In this document: positions 40,401 to 53,100 of the stretch, piece after piece
Layout of the letters: each line of letters begins with the position of its first letter
Position numbering within the stretch: the stretch's first letter is position 1
Assembly (NCBI GenBank): GCA_013399855.1
Contig: VXAY01003154.1
Span: 1,471,856-1,535,855, forward strand
Length of the DNA stretch: 64,000 nt
Source: Oxyruncus cristatus
Lineage: Eukaryota; Chordata; Aves; Passeriformes; Cotingidae
Direction of reading: 5' to 3'
The notes under the pieces: generated by a model
What the model was told of the DNA's origin: nothing
Seen by the model: only the letters and a program-made list of their open reading frames with translations
Databases searched by the model: none
Program-made: the position numbers and the translations under genes

Positions 40401-43400
40401 ACACAGACAGACACTACACTCTGTCTCCAGCTCAGGCAACTTTCCTATTTTTTAAGATACAAGCTGTCAAAACATGCATCTACCCACTCTTGATTCAAAA
40501 CTTTTTATTAAAATCTGTCAAAAGCAATTAGCCTGAATAAACAGACACTACAAATCCATTTCAGTGATCACACAACAGATGTGTATGATTATACACACAG
40601 CAACATCTGAAGCACTAAAAAACTGTTTTATCTCCTGCAGTAGGGTTTGCATGAAATAACAAGGCACAGGACAGCAACACGAAGATGTTTTCAGACACAG
40701 CTACAAGGGAAGGTCAAAACCACCATGAAGTTTCTTTTCCAAGTTCAGGACCATTCAGGTCACTAGTCAAGTCCTTCTGCATTGAAAGATAAAAAGCTTT
40801 ACTAAGAGATGTCCAAACAACCTTCTGGACATGGAAAAGACAACATTGCCATTGAAGGGAAGACTGAATTAAAGACCTTCAAGAGTGCAGATCATACTTT
40901 CTGTGTTTGTGTATTACCAAAGTATGCTGAAAATCTGGGTCAGAGCCGTACGATGGACAGACCCAGAAATGTTCCTACAGTGAGATTCCCCACAGGGATG
41001 ACTTTCCTGCTCCCCCAAAACAACATTATATTTTACTAGAAAAATTAGGTAGCCGTTTTTAAAAGTCCAGATAGCACAAAGTACAGGGCCATTGCAGAGG
41101 CTGGTGCCATGGTGGGCAGGACACAATGCCTATTAAAAATAATTAGTGTTTTACCACAATTTTGGCATCACTTTACTCCAAACACATCACTGAGGAAAAG
41201 CAGAAACTTTAAACATGGGGATTGAAAAATCTGAAAAAAAATTACTTCTGTATTTGGGGAAATTGAACTATTACTGTATATTTAGCTGCTTCCAAATCTG
41301 TCAGGAAAAAAAAAAAAAAAAAATCAGAGCTATGATGCAATTTACTATTGGTAAAATTTGATGTGAAACACACTCGAGAGTTAACAGCAAATTCTTAGAA
41401 AAACGAACACCTCAAATCAATTCTGTTTACCAAACAGCTTCTTCAGACCACCATCTGAGCACTCCTTGCCACATTCTTTATTCCACTGAAAATAGCACAT
41501 GGCTACAAAACCTGCCTTGTCCCAGCTGCCATTCAGTCTTTCACAAATCACAGGTCTCCAACACAATAAACTCAGGCATTTACTCTTGGAAGGGATCAGT
41601 GTTACATGCCTGATGTTTTCATTAATACAAAGTTTGCACTGGCAAATTTTTTACTACATTATCATGTAACAAAATGTGTGCAAAGGCAAGGTGAGAAGTT
41701 CTTCCTCTCTCTTTGCCCAGGCCAGTTCACAAGGGATGGAAAGTGGATCCTTCTATCACAACAGGGTGGGTTTTTTCTTGCCATTAGTAAAATGGGACAA
41801 GCTGCAACAAAAATACACCCTACAACAACAGGTCCCTTCAGAAAAAACACAATTCTGGCTCTTCTCAGAGAACAAATACAGTAAGGAAGAAGGTGACACG
41901 ACTGAGGGGACACCAAAGGAGGGGAAGGAGAAGGGAAAGTACTCCCTCTTTTTTCCCCTTTTAGCCCACTCCACCTGCAATGCTGGCCTTATCCAGACAG
42001 TTCTGCTGACTCTCAAAAGGTGAAATTGTAAGATTAAAGAAGCATTTGCTATTCATCCATCCCAAATACTGCATTCAATTTTGGAAACCATTCACAAAGA
42101 CAGTATCAAATGTCTACCAAACTTCAAGGAATACAAAAATACAAAAGAACCAGTTTCAGGAACTGTAACTGGACTCCATGGCATAAAAGGTTCATTTATG
42201 GTCCATACAATTTTATTTTTTTCAAATCAATCTTCACAATTGAGAGATCAGAAAGGAACATCATATTTTCATCAATACTGACAGGCTTCTGCATTCATTC
42301 AACTATCAAAGCTGTCCTCGATATAAATCAACCAAAATAACTTCCTTCCCAAACTGAGCATCTCATTTGCACAAACTCACCGAGGCCATGAAACCAAACC
42401 CAGCTTGACACTGCCAGCAATTAAATCCTTGTGCTTCAAAGTTTTAAGAGAAAGCACAGCGCATACAGGAGCTCTACCACACAAAAGATTTTACTAAAAA
42501 TATTCAGTTATTTTCTTCGATCTATACTCTCCATCTACATCCTTAGCTCATTTAAGAAAATTACTTACTTTAATAACAACACTAAAGAATTGAAAGCAGT
42601 ATTACTCCTTATACAAACCAGTACACAGGCTGACTAGAATACTGGACATGGAAGAGGGGAGGAGAAGAGTTAGACAAAAGGAAAAAAAAAGATACAAATA
42701 CAACCTTTTATTTTTCCTGCACAAACAAGACTGCTATAACGTATACAACTCCATCCCATACATCACCTAAATCCACTGAAGAATACAGACCTTTGGTCAG
42801 TTTGCCAAGGACATAAGTCAAAGAGTAAAAGGTGTAATTGTTTTCTCACAAACAAAACAGTAGTGTCAGCTTAGTGTTCCAAACAAACCCAGAGGTGAAG
42901 TGTGAAATGCTCCTCTCCCAACCAGATCAACACACCCCTGAGGAGCATCCCTTGTTTTCCCAGAGGAGAGCTATGCTTCCCCATAAACCTGTCACCACTG
43001 AAGCTACAGGAACTACTTATAAACCAAAACACTCATCTCAAGACAGACCAACAAAAAGATTGTTTTGCTGACCTTTTGTTTCAAAGAACAATGTAGACTA
43101 TTAGTCAATCCCAGGGACTGCCAGTTTCTTAAAGTCAGGACAGTGATGACCCGGGCCACCAATCCAGCCTGGGAGCCCGCCCTTCTTCCACCAGCAAGGT
43201 GAAGGGCCAAGACAACCAAGTATGAACTATCATACAAACATAACTGAAGTACACATGCACATGGATTGCGCGGATTTTTTTTTTTTTTTTAACCAGAAAT
43301 GCTATCCTATTTTCTAATTCTCCATTCAGTTTATCACAAACAAATCACAAAAAGCAGAAAATAAACTTGTCTGTGGTCAGGCAGGCATCAAAACACTTGG

Positions 43401-43824
43401 TGTAAGCTACAGGATGTGAGTGTAACAAGATCACGGAGAGCAACATTTGATCTGGTCGCACCGAGGCCAAATCGATTAAGAGGCACCGCAAGTGCCTGAG
43501 CTGGAAGTACAAGAGACTGAGCAGCCCCAGCACAGCAACACAGTGCAAGAGTCTGTGCAAACCCGTCTGTCAGCAACAATGACACAGAGCCGTGGCCTAA
43601 TTAACACCAACTGGCAGTGAGGACAATACACAGAAGAATAAATCAAGTATGCACTGATTAATATGCAGACTCTAGGTTTATTTTGCTATGGAAGGGAGAA
43701 TGTGTGGAAAATCGATTAAATCCACCAAATCTAAGGACAGGCTTCCAGACAGCGACAGAACCAATTGGCTGTGGCATCAGCCCTTAACACACTAGTATAA
43801 ACTGTAAGTACTGAAAGAACCTTT

Positions 43825-44685
43825 TCCAACCAGTTAGGTTGGAAAAGACCTTCAAAATCATGAAGTTCAACTGTTCCCCCAGCACTGTAGAGTCCATTAC
43901 TAACCCATGCCCCCAAGTGCTACATCTACAGGTCTTTTAAATCCCTCCAGGGACGGTGCCTCCACCACTGCCCATGACAGCCCTTACAGTAGAGAAATTT
44001 TTCCTATATCCAGTATAAAACTTCCCTGCTGCAGCAACTTCAGGCCATTTCCTCTTGTCCTATTGCTTGTTACTTGGGAAGAAGAGGCCAACCCACACCT
44101 GGCTACAACCTCCTTTCAGGTAGTTTCAGGTTGTTACACTTTCCCCTGAGACTCCTCCGGATCCCCTGTGGCACCAAAGTTGTGTGTTTGTGCCTAAGGG
44201 GTGTAGCAGATCACTGACCATTTTCCCTTGATTTTAGGGGCTTCATTCTGCTCCCCATCCCTGTCTTCCAGCTCAGGGGGCTGGGTACCCAGGGAACAAC
44301 TGGTCTTACTATTCAAGACTGAGGTAAAGGCAGCATAAAATATCTCAGTCTTTGTCTCTTATGTTTCCCCTTGTAACCACTAAAGGATGGGAATTCTCCC
44401 TAGCCCTCCTTTTTCTGCCAATGTACTTATAAAAACATTTTTTATTGTCTTTATGCCAGTAGCCAAATTAAGCTCTAGTTGGACTGTGTCCCTACTAGTT
44501 TTCTCCACGCATAACCTCTCAGCATCCTTGCCGTCGTCCTGAGTTGCCTGCCCCTTCTTTCAAAGGTAATAAACTCCCTTCTTCCTCCCTGGGTTCCAGC
44601 CTCTCTGTTCAGGCAGGCTGATCTTCTTCTCCACCTGCTCCTCTTCTAACACATGGGGATAACGTGCTCCTGCACAACAACAATT
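43825..44685 (-). mobile_element. Internally deleted CR1 LINE: 3' end joined to ORF2 linker
   Basis: Plus strand 43829-44155 is an inverted CR1 3' region (TTAGGTTGGAAAAGACCTTC, TCCCTCCAGGGACGGTGCCT, CAGGCCATTTCCTCTTGTCC). From about 44180 to 44685 the minus strand encodes pieces of the CR1 ORF2 stretch between the endonuclease and RT domains, with segments such as FYKYI, KRRARENSHPL and TQPPELEDRDGEQNEAP in broken frames. The RT domain that should separate the two parts is missing. This is a dead, chimeric or internally deleted copy. Confidence 0.87.
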
Positions 44686-47600
44686 GACCCATCTGCTTTT
44701 TCTTTATGGAAGCAGGAGTTTTCAAGCAGGGCATAGGCTGACTCCACCTTGGTAAAACCTCCATGCTGGATGAACCACCCTCCTCATTATTCAGGTCCCC
44801 TCATTATTCAGGTAGGTACAGAGCCGTGTACCCACCATGGCAGGGCACCTGGGAAGGTGGGGCATTTCTGTGGGAACTGTGAGCAGGCACACATGGAAAT
44901 TCACAGTACAGCAAACAAGAAACCTCTCTGCCTTCTTGTCCAGATGCAACACTGACTACTGCCCTAAAAATAACTGAAAACAACAACATTGTGGGGTTTT
45001 AATAGCTACAGCATTGAAAGTGAAGTCAGTGACAGAAAAAAGCCTCATTTTGGCTGCTCTTTTCATTACTACTCTTGACTATAAACACGAATCCAACATT
45101 TTATTTTTATCCCAACTCAACACAAATTGTAAGGTTACAGTAGCAATAATAGATTTTCTTTCCGAGAGGGATGATCCTTAAAGGCCAAGCAACCATATAA
45201 AACACCATCCACCTTCTAAAACAGAATCATTTTCAGTGCTTGGTGGGCAGAAGAGTTCAAGTGGTTCCTAGTATTTCTTATTTACACTCATTTTAACTTC
45301 AGCTAAGGCAGAAGAATAAAATTACAAGTAGTGCCCACTCTATGAGTGTTGGCTAGTTAAAACCTAGTTAAGATTTGAACTACTTTGAATGCTCCTTCTT
45401 TCACACTTACTGCATCCCACAGGACCCCAAAAATCCCAAGCTTAAGCACAGCATACAACCTCAAACACAATGATTTGTTTTCAGGGCAGTTTTCTCCCAT
45501 TTCAGGATGAACCTGGCACAGCACAAGTGTGGAAAAGAAGGATGACTCCTAGGCTGGGAGGACCCTCCTTTGACTGAAAAGCTGATGTACTTATTTACTT
45601 ATCCCACACCCCAAAAGTAGCCACCCGTGGTCTCTACGATCCCAGATGACTTGCATGGCATATGATGGCCTTCATTCCTCAAGCAGCAGGGAGCTCTGAA
45701 GCTGTATGTGCACACCAGACAGGCTGGGACCACCTCGGGCACCCTGCCCTGCCTCCAGGCCTGTATCCATCAGAGCACATGACTGATGCCTTTTGTCTCA
45801 CTTGACATTGCCATAAATATCGAACAATATCCTCAATAAATCACAAGCGCTGAAGTTGCAAGTACATAGTCTCACGTGATGCAATAAAGCCTAAAATGAA
45901 ATATAAATAGCAAGTGTTTTCATGTCAGAATAATGAGATTCCAGTATATCTAGATTTAGGAGTCCAGCTATCCGGTTAAACATTTCCTGCGCATGATCAA
46001 ATTCCAAATCTGTTTTTTCTGTATCCTGAACCACAAGCAACCTCAGTCTAGGTTTCCCCAGGTTATTCAAATCTAATTGGGGCAGATGGACAGTGGCACA
46101 AACTTAAAAATAAACCCATCATGACTACTGCATAAAGCCCTTGCCTCAGTCTCTTCATCCCTGCAATAACACACCAGTGCCTATCGAACTTCACACTACT
46201 CACAAAACAGCAACTACATGAATTTGGTTTTTTTCTGCTCCCATGAACTTGCAGAGACCAAAGAAAACACACTAGAGAACCAATTTAATGCCAGTAGGCT
46301 GGCTTTCAGCATCAGAGTTCAGACATCTTCCTCCAAGATGGGCAGAACATTTGACTTTTTGTCTCATCCTCATTCAAGAGCAACAACTCAACATTTGTTC
46401 TTTGTTGGCCACCTCCATGTATCTCCCCTCTGCTGCCAACCTAACACTGCAACAGTAACTCCAACAAATATCTGAAAACCACAAGTAAAAGTAACGCTTT
46501 GGTGAGAGTATTACTGCATCCACTGTGGTTTATTATACTTCTGAAAGCATTGCTTGCTCTCTTCAAAAGAAAAGCCTGCACTCAGATGCGAGCTGCCATA
46601 TCCAGCTGTTCCTCTTCATCCTCTTACAGCTCCAACTTTTCTCACTTCTACGTCCCTGACACGCAGCAGAGCCCAGCCCAGCTCTCTGTCACCCTGATTT
46701 ATTTGCACTTACAGGTAAGACAGAACATCTCTTCCAGCAATAACAGTGACTGAGGAGGACACACTGGCAATCAGTGCTGCAGTGACTAGAGAAGTGTGTA
46801 TGCTGTTACACAGTCATCGCTTCTCAAAGTACATTCAGCTTCAAGATATGCAAAATGATAGTCAACACAGGATTTGCTTCAATTATACTTGGCCATTTAT
46901 TCCACCTGCAAGACCAGATTTGCAACTGACATTCATTTAACTTCACTATTTTAAATACCTACCATTGGTTCACTCGACAGATAATTATCAGAAAAATACT
47001 CTGCACTGAGAGAACAGATCCCACATAATGCACATTTATTCCTTATTCCCAGCAGACTAAAAAGTAAAGCTTTCCAGGCGCTTAAGAAAAAATGAGCATA
47101 TATACCAGTGAAACATCAAACTGGGACTATCATCTAGATGACAAGAACTAAACATGGTTTACTCTACCTTGATTATTTTTGCACTTCCAAGCATCACACT
47201 GGGAAATACCTACAGCAGTTGCTGAAGGAAGACACTGCAGTTCTGTCCAAACCTCTCCTTTCAAGACCTTAGACTGTAAAATTTTTATGCAATGCTACAA
47301 AACACTTCCATAAAGGGGTATGAGCAAGCTGGTAATTAAAAGCTTTTGAAATTACAGAAACTATGATAGTTTCTTTCTATATTCCTTCTTAGTTTTTATT
47401 TTAATTAAGCAGCTCTAAGAAAAAAAATTAATGGACAGCTGGCAACCCTTAACAGATTGTTAGTTTAAGAAAAACATAGGAATAGGTAAGTAGCATTTTA
47501 ATTAGTCTGGTAAAAATTCTGAAAAATACATGACGCTAGAGTATTAGCATCAGCTGTTCTGCAAGTTGCCTGAATATCTAACCAGAAAATAATTATAAAT

Positions 47601-49660
47601 GGGCACTTCTCACAAAAAATTATTAAAAACTACCTCAAGCATAACATCTGAACTTTGCTGCTAAACCTAATTGTGTTGTTCCTATGAAGAAGTAAAAGAT
47701 GAAAGTTGAAAAATAATGCAGATGCTCAGAGAAGAAGATGTAACAGCATAGTACTGGACAGTGAAGTAATTTACCAGCATCAAAATTTTCAGCAAAAGAG
47801 CACGAAAATAGAGATACACTCTTGGAAACCTTTACTGCTCTATAGAAAAAAGTCAGGGTGCGTTTTATTTATTTTTCCAATTGTGTAACATTCTCATTTT
47901 CTAGAGATGCTTTTGCAGGGTTTCCCAATGAGAGCTGGGGTGTTCAGACCTACACATGCACAGTCTCTGTTCTGATTTTGCCTGGTGACAGGGAGCTGAC
48001 ATTACATTTGCTTGTGCACACACAAACTACCAGAGCAAATGAAGTCTGATCTCAGTATTACCTGAGCTGCTACACTCCACCTTTAATTTTATTACTCTAG
48101 AGATAAACTTTAGGATAATACAAGCAGTATGTATCTAATGTACTATTTATTAAAGGGAAGGGGGGTGTAAGATAACCCAAGTTTACATTTGCTATTCAAG
48201 CAAGCAAATACAAATTCAGAGGTACTAATGAACCCTGCCCATCTAACTCTCTCCTCAGACAAGCACTCTACAACTAGCCATTATTACCATTAGTTATCTT
48301 ACATGGATACCTGTCAACACACAAGCACACACGGTCTGCTACCCCAACAGCCTGCAGTGCTGTTTCAGACTGTTGGATTTCACCTAAAATGGGCTTTATA
48401 TTCACACTCTATGTCACAATCCTTTTAGCAAGGATTATTTTATTTTGACATCTACGAAGCTGTTCAGTTTCTTCACCAAAAAACAAACCACACCAGAAAA
48501 CTTGAGCTACCCTCTGTATTTTGAGTGATAATTTCTCTGAATTTCACTGGATTCCAAGTAGTCAGCACTTAAGAAAAAAAACAAACCACACACACAGGTA
48601 CAGGTTAGGCATGGAGCTCTGCCTACTTCAGCCTACATCCAACCATAACACACAAACCACATCAAAATGTTCTTAGAACACCCACTTTGCAGCCAGAAGA
48701 AAATGCAGCAGCTACCCCAAAGGAGGAAACTGTCCCTTGCTCTTGCACTGCTTCTTTAAATGAGAAACACAACATCAAAGCCCTTGAGGCTCGGAAGGGA
48801 TGCTTGGGGAGCCTGGGTCTCAGCCACATGCCCGCTCAGCACATTTTCACAGAGGATGTGACCGTGCCCTCGGAGGAATGTGCTCACAGATTACATGAAG
48901 GAGTCACCAAGTGCTTTGTAAGAGATACTGATTGCTTTAATCGGTCTTCCACAAATGGCTGCATGTCATTTTTTCCCCTATAAAAAAGGGGAGTGGTGGG
49001 AAAAAACACATTATCTTCAAGCAGAACTTTTCTCTTTGCAAAGATCATTCAGGACCCTATATCCCCCATCCCCTTCATTTGGAGCCTTAACAGAAGAACA
49101 GTGGTGTGTAACCACAGCTTCTGGCCATGGACTCGGCAGCCACAGTGCCTTTATTAGACAGGTGATGCTGGGACACAGGAGAGACTGCGGTTCCTTACAT
49201 TACACCAACCCCTCAAAGAAAATTTCCAAAGGAGTTTGATACTCACTTTTTCTTTTTAGCATTCATTGTTACATTTCTGACTACAGGTTTGGCAGCTACA
49301 CTACCTTAGAGAAACAGAGCATCCTACAAGCTGTCACAGCTATAAAACATTGTACTGACCACCACCTCTGCAATTACAACTGCACTAGACACGGAGAGGA
49401 CCTACAAAGCAGAATGGCTACTTCCACCAGTCTTCAATGAGCTTCACCTCCAGTCACAACTAGTCCAGTTGTGTGCCACAGGTGCCTGTGAGGGGCCAGC
49501 ATGTTTCAGGTGCATTCCTGGAGAACGTGATCTGGTTGGGTTTCACCATGGAAGACGCTCCAAGGCCTTCTCCTCACACATGCTTATGATTTGAACAGAA
49601 ATGCCAATATAGGCATAACGTAAAGTCTATAAACCAAATTTATTTAAAAGGGAACATCAA
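44686..49660. other. Intronic DNA without recognisable genes
   Basis: Apart from the 17-bp duplication, I see only AT-rich unique sequence and short unrelated frames (up to 98 codons at 48687-48983). Confidence 0.55.
44782..44813. repeat. Short tandem duplication, period 17
   Basis: CCTCATTATTCAGGT occurs twice, at 44782-44796 and 44799-44813, separated by CC, about 100 bases beyond the preceding CR1. Confidence 0.9.
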
Positions 49661-50182
49661 AATCACAGAATCACAGAACAACACAAGTTGGAAGGGACAC
49701 AAAAGGATCATCCAAGTCCAACTCCTGGCCCTGGACAGGACCATCCCCAAGGCTCACACCATGTGCCTGAGAGTGTTCTCCAAACCCTTCTTGAAGTCTG
49801 TCAGGCTTGCTGCTGTGACCATTTCCCTGGGGAGCCTGTTCCAGTGCCCAACCACCCTCTGGGTGAAGAACTTCTTTCTAGTATCTAACCCAAACCTCCC
49901 CTGACAACTTCAGGCCACTCCCTCAAGTGCTGTTGCTGGTCACCAGAGAAGAGATCAGTGCCTGCCCCTGCGCTCCCCCTCCTAACGATGCTGAATACCA
50001 CAACGAGGTCTCTTCTCCAGGCTGAACAAGCCAAGTGACCTCAGTCAACCCTCATATGGCTTCCCGTCTAGACCCTTCACCATCTTTGCAGCCCTTCTTT
50101 GGACATTCTCTAGTATCTTTATACCCTTTTTATGTTGTGCCCAAAGCTGCACATAGACCTTGAGGTGAGGCCACACCAGTTT
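49661..50182 (-). mobile_element. CR1 LINE 3' region, CR1-X-like
   Basis: The plus strand begins AATCACAGAATCACAGAACA, then TTGGAAGGGACACAAAAGGA and CATCCAAGTCCAACTCCTGG. It continues through GAGCCTGTTCCAGTGCCCAA and TTGTGCCCAAAGCTGCACAT to the region where similarity fades. This is the inverted 3' end of a CR1. Its terminal segment closely resembles the tail of the SINE at 30281-30411, which supports a CR1-X-type assignment. Non-coding. Confidence 0.92.
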
Positions 50183-53100
50183 CCTGAAACCAAAGTGCTG
50201 CAACAACTCACCCTGTACCACCACAACAACAACCTACCCCATCCTCTATGTTCACTGTGTTATTTCCCTCTTCGAGGCCTATCAGGCCTTTTCACCAGGA
50301 TTTATCAACTGATTGCAGCACATGCCACATAGCCAGACAAAGCTCAGCATAACTCCTTCCACCTCCCAAGAGACTCTAAAAATAGGTGTACAAAATGCAC
50401 ATCCTAGCCCAAAAAGGCAAGGCTTATGGAAGCTGGTCTTTTTTCTTCACTTGCTTCATCAAAGTTATTAGAAATAGTCCACAGACCTATCAGACATGCT
50501 GGCAGAACAACCACTGCTGCCGTGAAGTATGAACTCACTCAGAACTGGTATCTGTTGTGAGGGAGAAGGGGAAGTCTCCCTCAAAGCCATAACAACTGTT
50601 CAAAGCTATCGGGAGTGCCTCGCCTCCTAAAGGTATGGGCAAAGCTGACAAAAAGATGTGGCTGATAGGGGAACTGCAGTGTCTTGCCAGAGCCTACTCT
50701 TTGGCACGGCATGACTTCCCCAGAAGGGCATCAGCAAACACTTGCTCATCCCCACTCCAGAAGAACATCTTAAGAGCAAAGCTTTATTGAGAGAAAACTG
50801 TTTCCTTCTGACACCTCAGAAAAATTATCTGTGTGGGAACTGTATGTGCTCGCACACGGAGATGGGAAAACAACAACCCAAGTCAAGTACACCCACACGC
50901 CATCGCAAAACAAACATTAAAGCAGAATGGCAAACACCATCCCTGCAGAGGGCTCAGGAGAGCTGCTTCTGGAGGACACCCATGGCATGTAGCTGAAACC
51001 CATGGCTGGCACTGCAGCTTCCAGAATGAGGACTGAAGGAGGACAGCAGAGACCGACACGCAGAGGGGGCAGCACAGCAGTGACGGTGTGGGGGACACAC
51101 CAAGCGCAAGACCCAGCACAAGTCCGTAAGACTGAGCATCACCTTACCTAGGGATAATTATTGCAAGCAAAGCATGTAATTTTAATGCACCTTTCTCATC
51201 TCCTCCCATCATTAAGAACTGGGAAGAGAAAGAAATCCACCCTGAGACACAGGTGTGTCTGTTAACCCAGCATTAATAATATATTTGCTGTATGTGTACC
51301 TTCAAGCACAACTGGGCTATGTATTTCAAACAGTTTCAGGCAACCAAACCCCTTCTCTACCTCAGAATTTGTTCAGCAGATAACTCCAGCTACTAAATGT
51401 GTCAGTGCAGGGAAGGTTTTAAGGATTTATGCACATGGATCTAACAACCCACCTGGGGAAAAACAAAGAAACCAAAAAAACCCAGTAACTACCACAGTTA
51501 CATAAAAGGATATATTTTCATTAAAAAGAAATAAACCTGTGTGCATAACAAATGTTTCTTCACACAAATCATAATATGCCTTGCATTAGCAAGGAAACAA
51601 CTACAGAACTAAAAATTTATTGAAGATTGAGGGGACACTGAGATGAAGAACTCTTATTCCTTCATTAACACTTTGCATTTTTAGCCATGTCTAAACAAAA
51701 TCTCATTTTTTCAACACTCTTATGGTATGCTCTAAGTGAGCACTTTCCCAAAAAATCCCAGCTGCCTGTTGTGAGTGCCAGCAATCCAGCAATTATGATA
51801 AGCACTTCTGAACACCTAATCAAAACAACGCAAGCTGTAGAACTGCATTACTGAGTCTGTTCTGCAAACACAAATTCATAAGCAGTGTGCTGCTTTGGAA
51901 AACAAAGCCATTATATCCTTTCCATTTCTTGGTTGTTTTGGTTTTTCTTTAAAGCTATATGGAACTCATGCAATTAACTTGTCAACTGTTGCTTTATAAG
52001 CCACTCGCCCATTCCTGTTACTTAAAAGAGAATCTAGCTCGTGTGCTTCAACCAAGTCTAGGCACTGCACATAAATAACAACATATATTGTACATAAACC
52101 TGGCTAACAGCAAAAAGACTAACAACAAACACTATTCTGGGCACCAAAAACACTTCTTAATACAATACATGTGATGTGACAAAAATGGGAGAACCGGTAT
52201 AGGAAGTTGCAAGAATAGTTCTGAAGTATGTCAAAGAGGGAGCTACCAAGGGTTCTGTAAAAATACAAACAAGAGCAGAACACAAACACACACACACACA
52301 CACAGAAAAAAGAAAACATAGCAAAAAAAAAACCCAAACAAAAAGAACCCCACCCAAAACTTCAAGGCTGGCTGTTTGTTTTTTTTTTTAATTAAGAAAC
52401 TAAGTATCATTTGAGGTCTGAGACAAAAAAATAGAGAGGAGAGAAAGTTTCTAGGCAGACTAAAACAAACCAGTAGTGCAGATTTGTACAATTACATTTA
52501 AAAAGACAAACAAAATTTTAGCTCAACTCTTCTTTAGTTAAACTCCTATTTCACCTCTATGTTCTTTTAATCTTCTGGTGTTGATACTCATACATACCAA
52601 CTAGAGATAAGCTCTCTCTGACAGAGGTAAGGGTGTAGTCAGGATACCCAGCATGCAATTAGTGACATCCACCCCCGCCTCCACCTACAACATAAATAAA
52701 GTCTCCAAAGTAACACACAAACAACAAACATTACTTTAAAGGAAAGCTCCAAAAAGCTGTGACCTCTCCAGTTTCCTAAATGAAAAGGTAAAATTCACAC
52801 ACAGCAAAGCATCTCCCATGGGACAAAGGAGCCACATCCCAACGGGGCAGGCAGAACACCCACCGCCTGCATGCCCTTCCTGTCCCAGATGCATTTTCTC
52901 CTGTTAAAGCACAAGCAGAACGACATGGGGGACATGGCACACAAAACTGAAAGCCTTCCATGTTCGTGACAAAGGACCAGTTTAGATAACATCAGTGATT
53001 TGGCTGTATAGGGCTGAAGAGGTTGAGACACTTCTCAAAGGAATTTTTATGTGCTCTTTACATCATGAAATTGAAGTCATGAGAATGGTTGGCTAAACAT

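Larger units (their letters stand above)
34096..43824. other. Intronic DNA without recognisable genes
   Basis: Nearly 10 kb in which I recognise no exon or repeat family. Small structures are an (AAAT)n run at 34260-34277, a 9-bp perfect hairpin at 34474-34497, an A-tract near 41307 and a T-tract near 43276. Frames up to 119 codons (39043-39402) are unconvincing. Confidence 0.55.
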
